Source: Myxococcales bacterium (GTDB lineage Bacteria; Myxococcota_A; Polyangia; Haliangiales; Haliangiaceae). From it: a stretch of DNA of 64,000 nt. The notes beneath the pieces were generated by a model. It did not search any database, was not told the origin of the DNA, and worked only from the letters and a program-made list of their open reading frames with translations. Shown here in pieces: positions 43,183-51,618 of the stretch. A program made the position numbers and the translations under genes. The stretch covers positions 1 to 64,000 of the forward strand of contig JADJJK010000041.1 in assembly GCA_016706545.1 (NCBI GenBank), written 5' to 3'. Positions within the stretch are counted from its first letter, which is position 1. Every line of letters starts with the position of its first letter.

Positions 43183-43437
43183 GTGGCCAATATTAAGTCG
43201 GCCGAAAAGCAAAATCGTAAGATGATCAAGAACCGGGCGCGCAACCGCTCTGCGATGAGCGCGTTGCGCACTGCCATCAAGAAGGCGCGCGTTGCCGTCG
43301 ATGGACAGGCTGATGATGCAGTCGCGGCGGTGAAAGCCGCCGTGTCGATCGTCGACAAGGCCGTGTCCAAGGGCATCCTCAAGCGCCAGACGGCCTCGCG
43401 GTACGTCTCGCGCCTGTCGCTCCGCAAGGCTCCCTGA
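43183..43437 (+). CDS. rpsT: 30S ribosomal protein S20
   Basis: 84 residues, basic and helical, beginning MANIKSAEKQNRKMIKNRAR with the characteristic RNRSAMSALRTAIKKAR stretch. S20 binds 16S rRNA early in small-subunit assembly. It starts with GTG, six bases after an AAGGAG site. Start-codon choice in rpsT is known to limit expression in other bacteria. It has its own promoter and a stem-loop just downstream, so it is probably monocistronic. Confidence 0.95.
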   Translation: MANIKSAEKQNRKMIKNRARNRSAMSALRTAIKKARVAVDGQADDAVAAVKAAVSIVDKAVSKGILKRQTASRYVSRLSLRKAP

Positions 43438-43443
43438 CCCAAG

Positions 43444-43465
43444 CAGGGAGCAGGGGCGCTCCCTG
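43444..43465 (+). terminator. Hairpin after rpsT
   Basis: CAGGGAGC pairs with GCTCCCTG around a 6-base AGGGGC loop, starting 7 bases after the stop. No U-run follows, so it may be a weak or assisted terminator. Confidence 0.5.
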
Positions 43466-43839
43466 CCTCCAACTGGTGGCGCGCTAGGTCGCGTCGCCTC
43501 TGCCGTGACGGAGTTCGCTCTGGAACGGTAGGCTCTTCATTTGTTGGCGGTTGACGTCGCCAGGTGCGGATTGCATCGAAAGATGGCGGTCCTGCGCTCA
43601 TCGTCGGGGGTGCCTCGGCTGCCTCGCGCATGAGTCAAGTGTACCGGCGCTGGCCGTCGGGTCGGCGCTGGCCGTCGGGGCCATCGCTGGCCACGCGATT
43701 TGAAGCGCGTTTGAAAGCGCGTATGAGACGGCAGCAGGTCGCTGCGTGGTGCTGGTGAGAGATCCCAAATCGCTCCCAGCACACGTCTCGTCGTCCAGTG
43801 GCCCAGCCCACCACCATTTCTGGAGTAGGGTCCTTGGCC
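43466..43839. other. Intergenic region between rpsT and mazG
   Basis: No convincing gene is seen in these 374 bases. There is a short CGCTGGCCGTCGGG repeat near 43650-43685 and an imperfect inverted repeat (GTGCTGG / CCCAGCAC, about 43746-43780). The mazG promoter should lie here but no clear hexamers stand out. Confidence 0.5.
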
Positions 43840-44637
43840 ATGCGTGGTGCTTCGCTAGCTCGCCTGGTTGAAATCATGGATCGGCTGCTCGCTCCCGATG
43901 GCTGTGCCTGGGATCGGGAGCAAACGCTCATCACGTTGCGAGCCTTCCTCATCGAAGAGTCGTACGAGGTGCTCGAGGCGATCGATCGCGACGATCCAGT
44001 CCTGCATCGCGAGGAGCTGGGCGACCTGCTCATGCAGGTGGTCTTTCAGTCCGCGCTGCGCCAGCGCGACGGGCACTTCGACATCGACCAGGTCGTCGAG
44101 GGGATCTGCGACAAGCTGGTCCGCCGCCACCCGCATGTCTTTGCGGCGGAGGCCGAGAAGCTCGACGATTCGAGCAAGGTCCTGGCGCAATGGGAGCGCA
44201 TCAAGGCCGCCGAGAAGCCGGCCGGCACGCGCGTGCTCGACGGCGTCACCCAGGGCCTGCCGGCGCTGGCGTTCGCGCAGAAGCTCGGGAGCAAGGCGTC
44301 GAGGGTTGGCTTTGATTGGCCTTCGTGGGAGGGCTCGGCGGCCAAGATCGAGGAAGAGGTGGCCGAGGTTCGCGAGGTCGCGCAGAGCGGCGACGCGGAC
44401 GGCCGCCATCATGAGATCGGCGACCTCTTGTTTGCGACCGTGAACCTGGCGCGCAAGCTCGGCGTCGACGCGGAGGTCGCGTTGCGCGACGCCAGCCGGC
44501 GCTTCCAGAGCCGGTTCGAGCACATCGAGGATCACCTGGCGGCGCAAGGGCGCCATCCCCGGGACGCTTCGCTCGAGGAGCTCGACGCGCTCTGGGACCG
44601 CGCGAAGATCGAACTCGCGGGCTTGTCAAAAAAATGA
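43840..44637 (+). CDS. mazG: Nucleoside triphosphate pyrophosphohydrolase MazG
   Basis: 265 residues with two MazG domains. The metal-binding sets EESYEVLEAI with EELGDLLMQVVF, and EEEVAEVREV with HEIGDLLFATVNLA, are both intact. WDREQTLITL, RRHPHVFA and WERIKAAEK match the canonical protein. It hydrolyses NTPs to NMP and pyrophosphate and may cleanse pools or lower alarmone levels. The ATG at 43840 gives the usual N-terminus; a GTG at 43798 is possible. The coding end (..GLSKK) is an A-run that can pair with a following T-run. Confidence 0.93.
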   Translation: MRGASLARLVEIMDRLLAPDGCAWDREQTLITLRAFLIEESYEVLEAIDRDDPVLHREELGDLLMQVVFQSALRQRDGHFDIDQVVEGICDKLVRRHPHVFAAEAEKLDDSSKVLAQWERIKAAEKPAGTRVLDGVTQGLPALAFAQKLGSKASRVGFDWPSWEGSAAKIEEEVAEVREVAQSGDADGRHHEIGDLLFATVNLARKLGVDAEVALRDASRRFQSRFEHIEDHLAAQGRHPRDASLEELDALWDRAKIELAGLSKK

Positions 44638-44647
44638 CCTTTTTTTG
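44627..44647 (+). terminator. A/T-run inverted repeat at the end of mazG
   Basis: CAAAAAAA (44627-44634) pairs with TTTTTTTG (44640-44647) around a 5-base loop that contains the mazG stop. A stem of A-U pairs ending in a U-run could release transcripts in both directions, though it lacks a GC-rich core. Confidence 0.35.
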
Positions 44648-45048
44648 TGCAGATCACCTCAGGCACGCGCGATCACTGGCGGATCGCTCTCGGGAACGCG
44701 GCTACGCCCGCAGGTTATCCACATCATGCGTGGATACTCCCGCCAGCTGCGCCCAGATCTCCGGCGTCAGCCGGAGCGTCGGGAGCGTCGGGAGCGTCGG
44801 GGGCTCGATGATGCGCCGAGCTCGCGGAGCTTCGCCGATCTTCGATGATCGTCGGCGCACGCGCGGACCGGGAGTGCGCGCGAACGCCGCGGATGACCGC
44901 TTCGCGGTTCACCGGCGGCAACCAGCGGCGCGTTCCGGCGCGTTCCGGCGCGTTCCGGCGCGTTCCGGCGCGTTCCACCGCGTTCCGTACCGTGTCGCCG
45001 CGGCCCTTGTGATAACTTCTTCTCTGCGCTGGGCCGCAGGATCGCCTG
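44648..45048. other. Intergenic region with short tandem repeats upstream of phoH
   Basis: About 400 bases with no supported gene. Two repeat blocks are present: GGAGCGTCG three times near 44770-44800, and the CGTTCCGGCG array at 44931-44990. A GTGATAACTT sequence near 45010 could be part of the phoH promoter, but no matching -35 was found. Confidence 0.5.
44931..44990 (+). repeat. 10-base tandem repeat CGTTCCGGCG
   Basis: Four exact copies (44931-44970) are followed by two diverged copies (CGTTCCACCG and CGTTCCGTAC). The array lies 60-120 bases upstream of phoH. There are no spacers, so it is not a CRISPR array. Confidence 0.85.
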
Positions 45049-46192
45049 GTGCATCCAAGATCGACCGTGACCACAGCCAAGACGATTCGTCGCGACAAGC
45101 TAGCGTTTGAAGACGCAGAGGCGCTGCAAGCGCTGTGCGGCAGCAACAACAACCGGCTCAAGCTCATCGAGCGCACAGCGGGAGCATCGCTCCACCTGCG
45201 CGGCAACGAGATCACCATCGAGGCCGATGAAGCGACCACGCCGCTGGTGCGGTCCGCGCTCGAGCAGCTCTACGACCTGGCGCTGGCGGGGCGGGCGTTC
45301 ACCGGCGACGACGTGGTGCGCGCCGTCAAGCTCCTGCAAGGCTCCCAGACCGCCGAGATCCACGCCATGTTCGGCGAGACCATCCTGGCGCCGCGCGGCG
45401 CCAGGCCCATCGCCGCCAAGGGGGCGGCGCAGCGCGCGTATGTCGAGCTGGTCAAGCAGAACGATATCGTCTTCGCCGTCGGCCCGGCGGGCACCGGCAA
45501 GACCTACCTGGCGATGGCCATGGCGGTGCGCGCGCTGCTCGAGCGGCAGGTCCGCCGCATCATCTTGACCCGGCCCGCGGTGGAGGCCGGCGAGCGCCTG
45601 GGCTTCTTGCCCGGCACGCTGGAAGAGAAGGTGGACCCGTACCTGAGGCCGCTCCACGACGCCCTGGCCGACATGCTGGAGCCGGAGCGGCGCGAGCGCT
45701 ACATGATCGAGGGCGTGATCGAGGTCGCGCCGCTGGCGTTCATGCGCGGTCGCACGCTCAACGATGCGTTCATCGTGCTCGACGAAGCGCAGAACACCAC
45801 CTCCGAGCAGATGAAGATGTTCCTGACCCGCATCGGCTTCGGCAGCAAGGCGGTGGTCACCGGGGACCCGACGCAGACCGATCTGCCGCGCGGTCAGCGC
45901 AGCGGCCTGGTGGACTCGCTGGAACTGGTGGCGGGGATTCGCGGCATCGGCCGCGTCGACTTCACCGACTCCGATGTGGTGCGTCACCCGCTGGTGGCGG
46001 CGCTGATCCGCGCCTATGACCGACGTGATCGCCAGCGCAACGGCGTCGCTGAGCCAACGCCCGCGGCGGCCACGTCGCTGCCGGCCGTCGCGGCGGCCGG
46101 TGACTCTGCCGGCGACTCGGGCGCTCCCGCCTGCCGTTTCCGCCGTGCCCGCCGTGCCCGCCGTGCCCGCCGATCCGGCCGCTGGCGAGTAG
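45049..46192 (+). CDS. phoH: PhoH family ATPase (C-terminal frame break)
   Basis: About 380 residues from a GTG at 45049 with AGGA upstream (a second GTG at 45067 is possible). A KH-like N-terminal region is followed by the P-loop GPAGTGKTYLAMA, LTRPAVEAGERLGFLPG, Walker B IVLDEAQNTT and GDPTQTDLPRGQRSGL, the PhoH signature. PhoH/YbeZ proteins act with YbeY on RNA and ribosomes. As given, the frame does not stop but runs into the HD-GYP gene. Deleting one G of the GGG at 46119-46121 gives a tail of AVPAVPAVPA repeats ending at a TAG (46190-46192). Confidence 0.88.
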
Positions 46193-46266
46193 GTCGTCCG
46201 CCTCGGCCGGACGCCGCTGACATTCGGCACCGGCTGGCGCCGCGGCCTCTGCTACATTGCCGGCCG

Positions 46267-48249
46267 ATGCAGATGGTGTCTTCCCCGGACGACCTGGTGG
46301 CCGCAGTGGCCCGGGAACGCAAGATGTCGGCATATCGCGTGCGACGCCAGGGGGAGGGGTGGGTGGAGCTGGAGGTGGTGGCGCAGCGGGTGCGCGGGGT
46401 CCCGGTGCTCCTGGTGGTCGCCTGGCCTGAGCTGTGGAGCAGCGCCGCGGCGCTCGAGCCGCACCTCTTGCGCGCGCGCTCTGGCAACTACGGGCTCTTG
46501 CTGCTCGGCGCGGACGCGGACTTCGAGCAGGTCTCGTTCGACCTGCACCCCGCGGACGCAGACCTGATGACGTTGCCGGCCCCGCTGTCGGTGGCGCACC
46601 TGCTCCTGGCCTTGCGCTCGCGGGGCGAGGCGTGCGCGCAGCGCCTGGCCGCCGCCGCGCTGGAGCTGGAGGTCGAGCGCGCGCGGCATGAGAACGACAT
46701 GCTCATCACCATCGGCCGCGCGCTGTCGCAGGAGCGAGACATCAAGTCGTTGCTCGCGATCATCTTGCGCCGCGCCTGTGAGGTCACCGGGTGCGACGCC
46801 GGCTCGGTGTACACCGTGGAAGACCACGACGACGCCGAGAAGCGAACCCTGTCGTTCGTGGTCTCGCAGAACGACAGCCGCGCGGTGCAAGAGGGCGGGT
46901 TCTCGATCCCGGTGTCGGGCCGCTCCATCGTCGGCGCCTGCGTCCTCAACAGCCAGATCATCAACATCAAGGACCTCTACGGCCTCGACGAGCCGGGCGC
47001 CGGCAACAACCCCTGGGGCTTCGTTCACGATCGCAGCTTCGACGACAAGTACGGCTACCAGACGCGCTCGGTGCTGGCGGTGCCGATGATCTCGGCGCGC
47101 GCCGAGGTCATCGGCGTGCTCCAGCTCATCAACAAGCGAGCCAAGGGCTGGATCGGCCTCGAGCTGCCCAGCGACTTTCAGGTCGGCGTGGTGCCGTTCG
47201 ACGACGTGTCGGTGGCGTACGTGTCCACCCTGGCCTCGCAGGCCGGCATCGCGCTGGAGAACGTGCTCCTCTACGAGGAGGTCAAGACGCTGTTCGAGGG
47301 CTTCGTCAAGGCCTCGGTCACCGCCATCGAGTCGCGCGATCCGACGACCTCCGGCCACTCCGAGCGCGTGGCGCAGCTCACCGTTGGCCTGGCCAAGGCG
47401 GTGGGCCGCTCCACCTCCGGTCGCTATCGCGACACGCGCTTCAGCCGCGACGACCTGGTGCAGATCCAGTACGCCGCGCTCTTGCATGACTTTGGCAAGG
47501 TCGGCGTGCGCGAGCACATCTTGGTCAAGCCCAAGAAGCTCTACGATCACCAGCGCGAGTTGATCCTGGAGCGCTTTCGCACCATCCGACGCGGCTATCA
47601 GATCGAGGGGCTCGACAGCAAGGTGCGGTACCTGATGCAGGCCTCCCGCGAGCGCATCGCCGCCGAGCTGCACCAGATCGACAGCCAGGTGGAGGCGCGG
47701 CTGGCGCAGATCGATGACGCGATCCGGTTCATCCTGCAGGCCAACGAGCCGACGGTGCTGGACCAAGGCGGCTTCGAGCGCATCGCCGAGATCGCCGGCA
47801 TGACCTATCGCACCGATGACGGCGACGAGCTCCCGATCTTGACCTGTGACGAGGCCACCGCGCTGCAGATCCGCCGCGGCTCGTTGACCGAGGCCGAGCG
47901 CCTGGAGATCAACAGCCACGTGGTCCACACGTACAACTTCCTGTGCGAGATCCCGTGGGGCCGAACGCTGCGCGACGTCCCGCACATCGCCGGCGCCCAC
48001 CACGAGAAGCTGGACGGCACCGGGTACCCGCGTGGCCTGCGCGGCCAGGAGATCCCCGTGCCGGCCCGCATCATGACCATCGCCGACATCTACGACGCGC
48101 TGACCGCCAAGGATCGGCCGTACAAGCGTGCGCTGCCTGCGGAGAAGGCGCTGGATATCCTGGCGGATGACGTGAAGAAGGGCGCCATCGACGCCGAGCT
48201 GTTTGCGATCTTCCAGCAGGCGCAGGTCTGGGCGCTGGTGAGCAAGTGA
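46267..48249 (+). CDS. GAF / HD-GYP cyclic-di-GMP phosphodiesterase-type protein
   Basis: 660 residues from an ATG at 46267. An N-terminal domain of about 140 residues is unassigned. A GAF domain occupies about 150-340 (CDAGSVYTVEDHD, VLQLINKRAKGW). The HD-GYP domain follows, with the metal-binding LLHDFGKVGVREHILVK and HHEKLDGTGYPRGL plus KDRPYKRALP. The family hydrolyses cyclic-di-GMP. An insertion of roughly 100 charged helical residues lies between the HD and GYP parts. It stands between phoH and ybeY, where many bacteria have a membrane HD-domain protein. Its stop overlaps the ybeY start (GTGA). Confidence 0.9.
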   Translation: MQMVSSPDDLVAAVARERKMSAYRVRRQGEGWVELEVVAQRVRGVPVLLVVAWPELWSSAAALEPHLLRARSGNYGLLLLGADADFEQVSFDLHPADADLMTLPAPLSVAHLLLALRSRGEACAQRLAAAALELEVERARHENDMLITIGRALSQERDIKSLLAIILRRACEVTGCDAGSVYTVEDHDDAEKRTLSFVVSQNDSRAVQEGGFSIPVSGRSIVGACVLNSQIINIKDLYGLDEPGAGNNPWGFVHDRSFDDKYGYQTRSVLAVPMISARAEVIGVLQLINKRAKGWIGLELPSDFQVGVVPFDDVSVAYVSTLASQAGIALENVLLYEEVKTLFEGFVKASVTAIESRDPTTSGHSERVAQLTVGLAKAVGRSTSGRYRDTRFSRDDLVQIQYAALLHDFGKVGVREHILVKPKKLYDHQRELILERFRTIRRGYQIEGLDSKVRYLMQASRERIAAELHQIDSQVEARLAQIDDAIRFILQANEPTVLDQGGFERIAEIAGMTYRTDDGDELPILTCDEATALQIRRGSLTEAERLEINSHVVHTYNFLCEIPWGRTLRDVPHIAGAHHEKLDGTGYPRGLRGQEIPVPARIMTIADIYDALTAKDRPYKRALPAEKALDILADDVKKGAIDAELFAIFQQAQVWALVSK

Positions 48250-48947
48250 CCGCCGGCAAGCGCGCCGCGAGCAAGCGCGTCGCGAGCAAGCCGGTCGCGA
48301 GCAAGGCCGGCGGCAAGCGGACCGTCGCCAGCAAGCCCGCCGCCGGCAAGCGCGTCGCGGCAAGCGCGTCGCGAGCAAGCCGGTCGCGACCCCGCGGCAA
48401 GCGGACCGTCGCCAGCAAGGCGGTCGCCCCCAAGCGCCCCGCGGCCTCGGCTCGCCTGGCCGCCGTTCGCGTCACCCTGGAGCTCGGCGTGGATGACGCG
48501 GTCCTCGCCCACGCGCCATGGCGCGCGCGCCTGCGTCGCGAGGTGGCGCGCATGCTCACCGCGGCCGCGCGCACCGAGCGCCGGCAGACCCTGGAGGCCT
48601 CGCTGCGCCTGACCGACGATCCGACGATCCGCGAGCTCAACCGGGACTTTCGCCACAAGGACAAGCCCACCGACGTGCTGGCCTTCGCCCAGCGCGAGGG
48701 CCCATGGGCCGGCGTCGGCGCCGAGCTGCTGGGCGATATCGTGATCTCGGTGCCCACCGCGCGCCGCCAGGCCAAGCGCAAGTCCCCCGAGGGCGTGTAC
48801 CTGGAGGTTCGCTTCCTCGCCGCCCACGGCCTCTGTCACCTCCTGGGCTATGACCACCGCGATGACGAAGAAGAGCGCGTCATGAACGCGCGCATGACCG
48901 CGCTCCTGGCCCAGGCCAGCGGCTCCGGCCGCGTCCACGCCGCGTAG
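48246..48947 (+). CDS. ybeY: Endoribonuclease YbeY with lysine/alanine-rich N-terminal tail
   Basis: 233 residues. The C-terminal 160 are YbeY: LRLTDDPTIRELNRDFRHKD, DVLAFAQREG and the zinc site HGLCHLLGYDH. YbeY is a metal-dependent RNase needed for 16S rRNA 3'-end maturation. The first 70 residues are a basic GKRVASK-type repeat, absent from ordinary YbeY and similar to histone-H1 tails, and could bind rRNA. Part of the tail (about residues 39-49) is read from a repeat copy in another frame. The GTG start overlaps the HD-GYP stop. A later start at the conserved domain cannot be excluded. Confidence 0.88.
   Translation: MTAGKRAASKRVASKPVASKAGGKRTVASKPAAGKRVAASASRASRSRPRGKRTVASKAVAPKRPAASARLAAVRVTLELGVDDAVLAHAPWRARLRREVARMLTAAARTERRQTLEASLRLTDDPTIRELNRDFRHKDKPTDVLAFAQREGPWAGVGAELLGDIVISVPTARRQAKRKSPEGVYLEVRFLAAHGLCHLLGYDHRDDEEERVMNARMTALLAQASGSGRVHAA
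48271..48420 (+). repeat. 89-base-period direct duplication in the ybeY tail
   Basis: The 30 bases at 48271-48300 recur at 48360-48389. A following block (GGCAAGCGGACCGTCGCCAG) at about 48310-48330 recurs near 48396-48416. The period of 89 is not a multiple of three, so the second copy is partly read in another frame. Confidence 0.75.
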
Positions 48948-49193
48948 CCAACGCCGGTTCAACGCGGGTTCAACGCCGGTTCAACGCCGGCCGCTGGGCG
49001 ACGTCCGCCTCGGCCGTAGGCCTCAGTCGACAGGTGCTCATCAAGGCCCCAGGGCGCGCCGGGCACGCTGGCCGTCGCAGGCCGCGGTCCTTCGTCTCGA
49101 GCCTGCGCGCGCGCGATGCAATGCAACGAAATTCATCGGGTTCCGCAGCCGCTGCCAGGCCGCGCGCCGCGGACTCGCCAGCTCGGGATGCCT
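48948..49193. other. Intergenic region with TTCAACGCCGG repeats
   Basis: No gene is supported between ybeY and the next start. Near 48956-48990 the unit TTCAACGCCGG (or CGGGT) recurs three to four times. The rest is ordinary GC-rich sequence leading to the sigma-54-type promoter at 49194. Confidence 0.5.
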
Positions 49194-49209
49194 TGGCACG
49201 CCGGGTGCT
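49194..49209 (+). promoter_or_regulatory. Sigma-54-type (-24/-12) promoter
   Basis: TGGCACG, four bases, then GTGCT gives the invariant GG (49195-49196) and GC (49207-49208) exactly ten bases apart. Only one base of the -12 TTGCW block differs. The start of transcription would be near 49220, about 40 bases before the ATG at 49258. Confidence 0.6.
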
Positions 49210-49257
49210 TTTAGACCTGCCACGACCTTCGCTCCTGCACCCGAATCTGGAGGCACC

Positions 49258-50832
49258 ATGTCCACCCCCACGTTGCGCACTTCTCTCTTCTTCGCCGCCC
49301 TTGGCCTGTGCAGCGGCGCGCTCGCCGGCACCGCGGTCGCGCAGAGCACGCGCGGCGCCAGCGCCGAGGTCAGCGCCGATCCTGCCGTGGTGGTGTTGTC
49401 CTTCGATGGAGATGATGATCTCGCGGTGTCGGCGCGCTCCACGGTGCTGGCGCTGGTCGACCGCGACTACGAGGTGGTGCCGCCGCGCATGTGGCGCGAC
49501 GCGCTGGACATGGACGCTCGCGGCCGCACCGGCAAGGCGGCGTGGGCCCCAGCGGCGCGCGAGCTGGGGGTCGCCGCGGTGGTGGAGGGCGCCGCCATCA
49601 AGAGCCGCGGCGGCGGCATGCTGCGGCTCTGGGTGAGGGACGCGCACACCGGCAAGGTGATGGGCGAGGTGTCCGCGCCGCTGTCGCGCGACGGCCTCGA
49701 TGAAAAGGCCAAGGCCGCGCTCGAGATGGAGCTGGTGGACGCGCTGTTCGCCGCCACCGACGGCCAGGTGGCCAGCCGCAAGCGCGAGGCCGCGCGCGCG
49801 CGCACCAGGCCGCTGCGGCAGGAGCTGGTGAGTGATCGCGACGACGCGGGCGCCGACGAGGGCGACGAGCGCGCGGACGATCGAGACGACGACGGCGCGA
49901 ACGAGCGCGACGGGCGTGACGAGCGCGCGGACGAGGGCACCCGCAGGTCGCGGTCGCCGCGCGGCGCCACCGCGGTCAAGGTCGAGGTGGCCTCTTCGCA
50001 GTCGGGGCTCGAGGGCCAAGATCGGCTCGCGCTGTTTGACGCGCCGCAGACCGATGGATCGCAGGCGCCGTCGCTGGTCACCGCGGCGCCCGTCGTCGCG
50101 CGGCCATCGATCGCGGAGGTCTCCTTGACCGCCTCGGCGATCTCGCGCCAGTTCGGCTTCACCGGCGCGATCTTGCCGGCCGACTACCCCGGGAGCACGG
50201 TGACCAGCGTGGGCCTGGCGGCGGCGGTGTACCCGATGAGCCAGCGCGACGCGCGTGGTCGCCTGAGCGGCTTTGGCCTCGCTGGCGCGGTGACCACCGC
50301 CGTCGGCTCGGAGGTGCCGGTGGAGATCGATGAAGAGGTCTTCGACTTCCCCGTCAGCCAGCGCACCTGGCAGATCGGCCTGCACTATCGCTGGCCGGCT
50401 GGTCCCGCGCTGGTGGATGGTCACCTCGGCTACGGCTCCATCACCCACTACGTCGACGACATGCCGGAGGACGCCGATCTGGAGCTCGACCTGCTCGACG
50501 CCGAGTATGGCTTCCTCGACCTCGGTGGCCGGGTGGAGATCGAGGCGGGGCCGCGCACGACGCTCGGCTTCTCCGCCAGCTACCTGTACATGACCCAGGT
50601 TGGGATCGTCACGGATCCGGACCTGCTCGGCGGTGTGAAGTCGTGGGGCATGAAGATGGGGCTCGATCTCAAGGTGCAGCTCAAGAAAGGCGTCTACGCC
50701 GCCGCCGGCGCGGACTACCGCCGGGTCAGCATGGTGTTTGACGGGGACGGCGAGCTGTTCGACGAGGTGGACGTGGACGACGCCAAGGACACCTTCGTCG
50801 GTGGCCACCTGGATGTTGGCGTGGCGTTCTGA
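49258..50832 (+). CDS. Secreted, probably outer-membrane beta-barrel protein
   Basis: 524 residues from an ATG at 49258 with GGAGG upstream. A signal peptide (SLFFAALGLCSGALAGTAVAQS) ends near residue 29. Residues 35-180 form an alpha/beta domain (VVVLSFDGDDDLAVSARSTV). A very acidic/arginine stretch (about 195-235, DDAGADEGDERADDRDDD) separates it from the C-terminal 250 residues. Those alternate aromatic and polar strands (WQIGLHYRWPAGPALVDGHL, TLGFSASYLYMTQVG) and end in GHLDVGVAF, a typical outer-membrane C-terminus. No family name is assigned. A sigma-54-type promoter lies upstream. It precedes the small-peptide genes. Confidence 0.75.
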   Translation: MSTPTLRTSLFFAALGLCSGALAGTAVAQSTRGASAEVSADPAVVVLSFDGDDDLAVSARSTVLALVDRDYEVVPPRMWRDALDMDARGRTGKAAWAPAARELGVAAVVEGAAIKSRGGGMLRLWVRDAHTGKVMGEVSAPLSRDGLDEKAKAALEMELVDALFAATDGQVASRKREAARARTRPLRQELVSDRDDAGADEGDERADDRDDDGANERDGRDERADEGTRRSRSPRGATAVKVEVASSQSGLEGQDRLALFDAPQTDGSQAPSLVTAAPVVARPSIAEVSLTASAISRQFGFTGAILPADYPGSTVTSVGLAAAVYPMSQRDARGRLSGFGLAGAVTTAVGSEVPVEIDEEVFDFPVSQRTWQIGLHYRWPAGPALVDGHLGYGSITHYVDDMPEDADLELDLLDAEYGFLDLGGRVEIEAGPRTTLGFSASYLYMTQVGIVTDPDLLGGVKSWGMKMGLDLKVQLKKGVYAAAGADYRRVSMVFDGDGELFDEVDVDDAKDTFVGGHLDVGVAF

Positions 50833-51210
50833 TCCGATTGCCATGGCGCGGCGTCGCTGACGCCGCTGGCGCCGCTGACTTCGACCTGACGCTGACGTCT
50901 CCAGGGTCTCGCCCACGCGAGGCCCTTTCGGCGTTTTCGGGCTGGGCGTCTGCGCTCGCGGCTCGGGTCGACCCGCGCGGTGCGTCGGCAGCGTCCGCCG
51001 TCCGAGCTCGTCTGCCTCGCGACGGCCAGGCGCGCGCGGCGGGCAACGGGCGCGCGACCCGGGCGACCCGGGGGCGATCGGGGGGCAGCCGATGTCCCAG
51101 GTCGACGAATCGCTCGTTCGGCTCCATCGACCGCGGTCGACTCGTCGACGAACGCCGACGAAGTGGCTGGAACTTCTAGGTCGCGAACCTGGCGCTGCGC
51201 TCTCGAGCCG
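50833..51210. other. Intergenic region upstream of the small-peptide genes, with palindromes
   Basis: No gene is supported in these 378 bases. Perfect palindromes occur at 50964-50975 (CGGGTCGACCCG), 51128-51139 (CGACCGCGGTCG) and 51142-51151 (TCGTCGACGA). The last two lie about 60-85 bases upstream of the sigma-54-type promoter, where activator sites are usual. Confidence 0.5.
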
Positions 51211-51226
51211 TGGCACGGGCGCTGCA
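51211..51226 (+). promoter_or_regulatory. Sigma-54-type (-24/-12) promoter of the small-peptide genes
   Basis: TGGCACG, four bases, then CTGCA gives GG (51212-51213) and GC (51224-51225) ten bases apart. Only the first T of the -12 block differs from consensus. Transcription would start near 51237, 35 bases before the ATG of the first peptide. Confidence 0.6.
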
Positions 51227-51271
51227 ATAGAGCACGACCACAAGCGAACGCTGTCCTCAAGGAGAACTGCC

Positions 51272-51565
51272 ATGTCGAAGCCATCTATTGACCCGCTCCT
51301 CTCGCTCGACCCCGCGGCTCTCGAGACGGCCGCGGGCGGCCGCCGCGCCGCCTCCGGTACCTCGTCTCGTCGTGCCGCCGACGCCGCTGTCCTCGATGCG
51401 CTGCAGGACGTGGAAGACGCCATCCGTGACATGGGACGAACCCAGAACCAGGGTTCGAACCAGAGCAACGACATGATGATGGCGCTGATGATGTCCAAGC
51501 TCGCCAGCAACAACTCAGCACCGCAGGTCGTGTGCTGCGGCGGTGGCCGCAAGCGCCGCTGCTAA
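51272..51565 (+). CDS. Small peptide 1 with double-glycine leader and cysteine-rich C-terminus
   Basis: 97 residues with an AAGGAG site. The leader (residues 1-23) ends SLDPAALETAAGG. Counted from the cut site it has leucine at -12 and -7 and glycine at -2 and -1, the hallmark of peptides cut and exported by C39-peptidase ABC transporters. The predicted mature peptide starts RRAASGTSSRRAAD. It has an amphipathic helix (VLDALQDVEDAIRDMG), an asparagine/methionine-rich stretch and a C-terminal QVVCCGGGRKRRC. It is a clear paralogue of the next gene, sharing the cut site, the GGRRAASG.SSRRA block and the C-terminal motif. No family is recognised, and no transporter or modifying enzyme is visible in the window. 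Confidence 0.8.
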   Translation: MSKPSIDPLLSLDPAALETAAGGRRAASGTSSRRAADAAVLDALQDVEDAIRDMGRTQNQGSNQSNDMMMALMMSKLASNNSAPQVVCCGGGRKRRC

Positions 51566-51618
51566 CAGATCTCTTCTTTCCTTCTCACCTCTCTTCTCCC
51601 CGCCCTCAGGAGTCTCCC
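51566..51618 (+). other. Pyrimidine-rich spacer between the two peptide genes
   Basis: From about 51570 to 51607 the top strand is almost entirely C and T, followed by AGGAG and the second ATG. The spacer contains no stem-loop, so the two genes are probably one transcript. Confidence 0.6.

Noticed and set aside
43537..43782. 81-residue reverse-strand frame between rpsT and mazG
   Set aside because: Arginine/proline-rich composition, no ribosome site and no recognisable motif.
44931..44990. CRISPR array
   Set aside because: The 10-base units are contiguous without spacers, and no cas genes are present.
45049..48249. A single 1,066-residue PhoH / HD-GYP fusion
   Set aside because: The bridge between the domains is arginine-rich nonsense. 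Removing one base at 46119 gives a natural PhoH end, and the HD-GYP part has its own ATG.
51455..51475. GGTTCGAACC, resembling a tRNA T-arm
   Set aside because: It lies inside the first peptide gene and no cloverleaf can be drawn around it.
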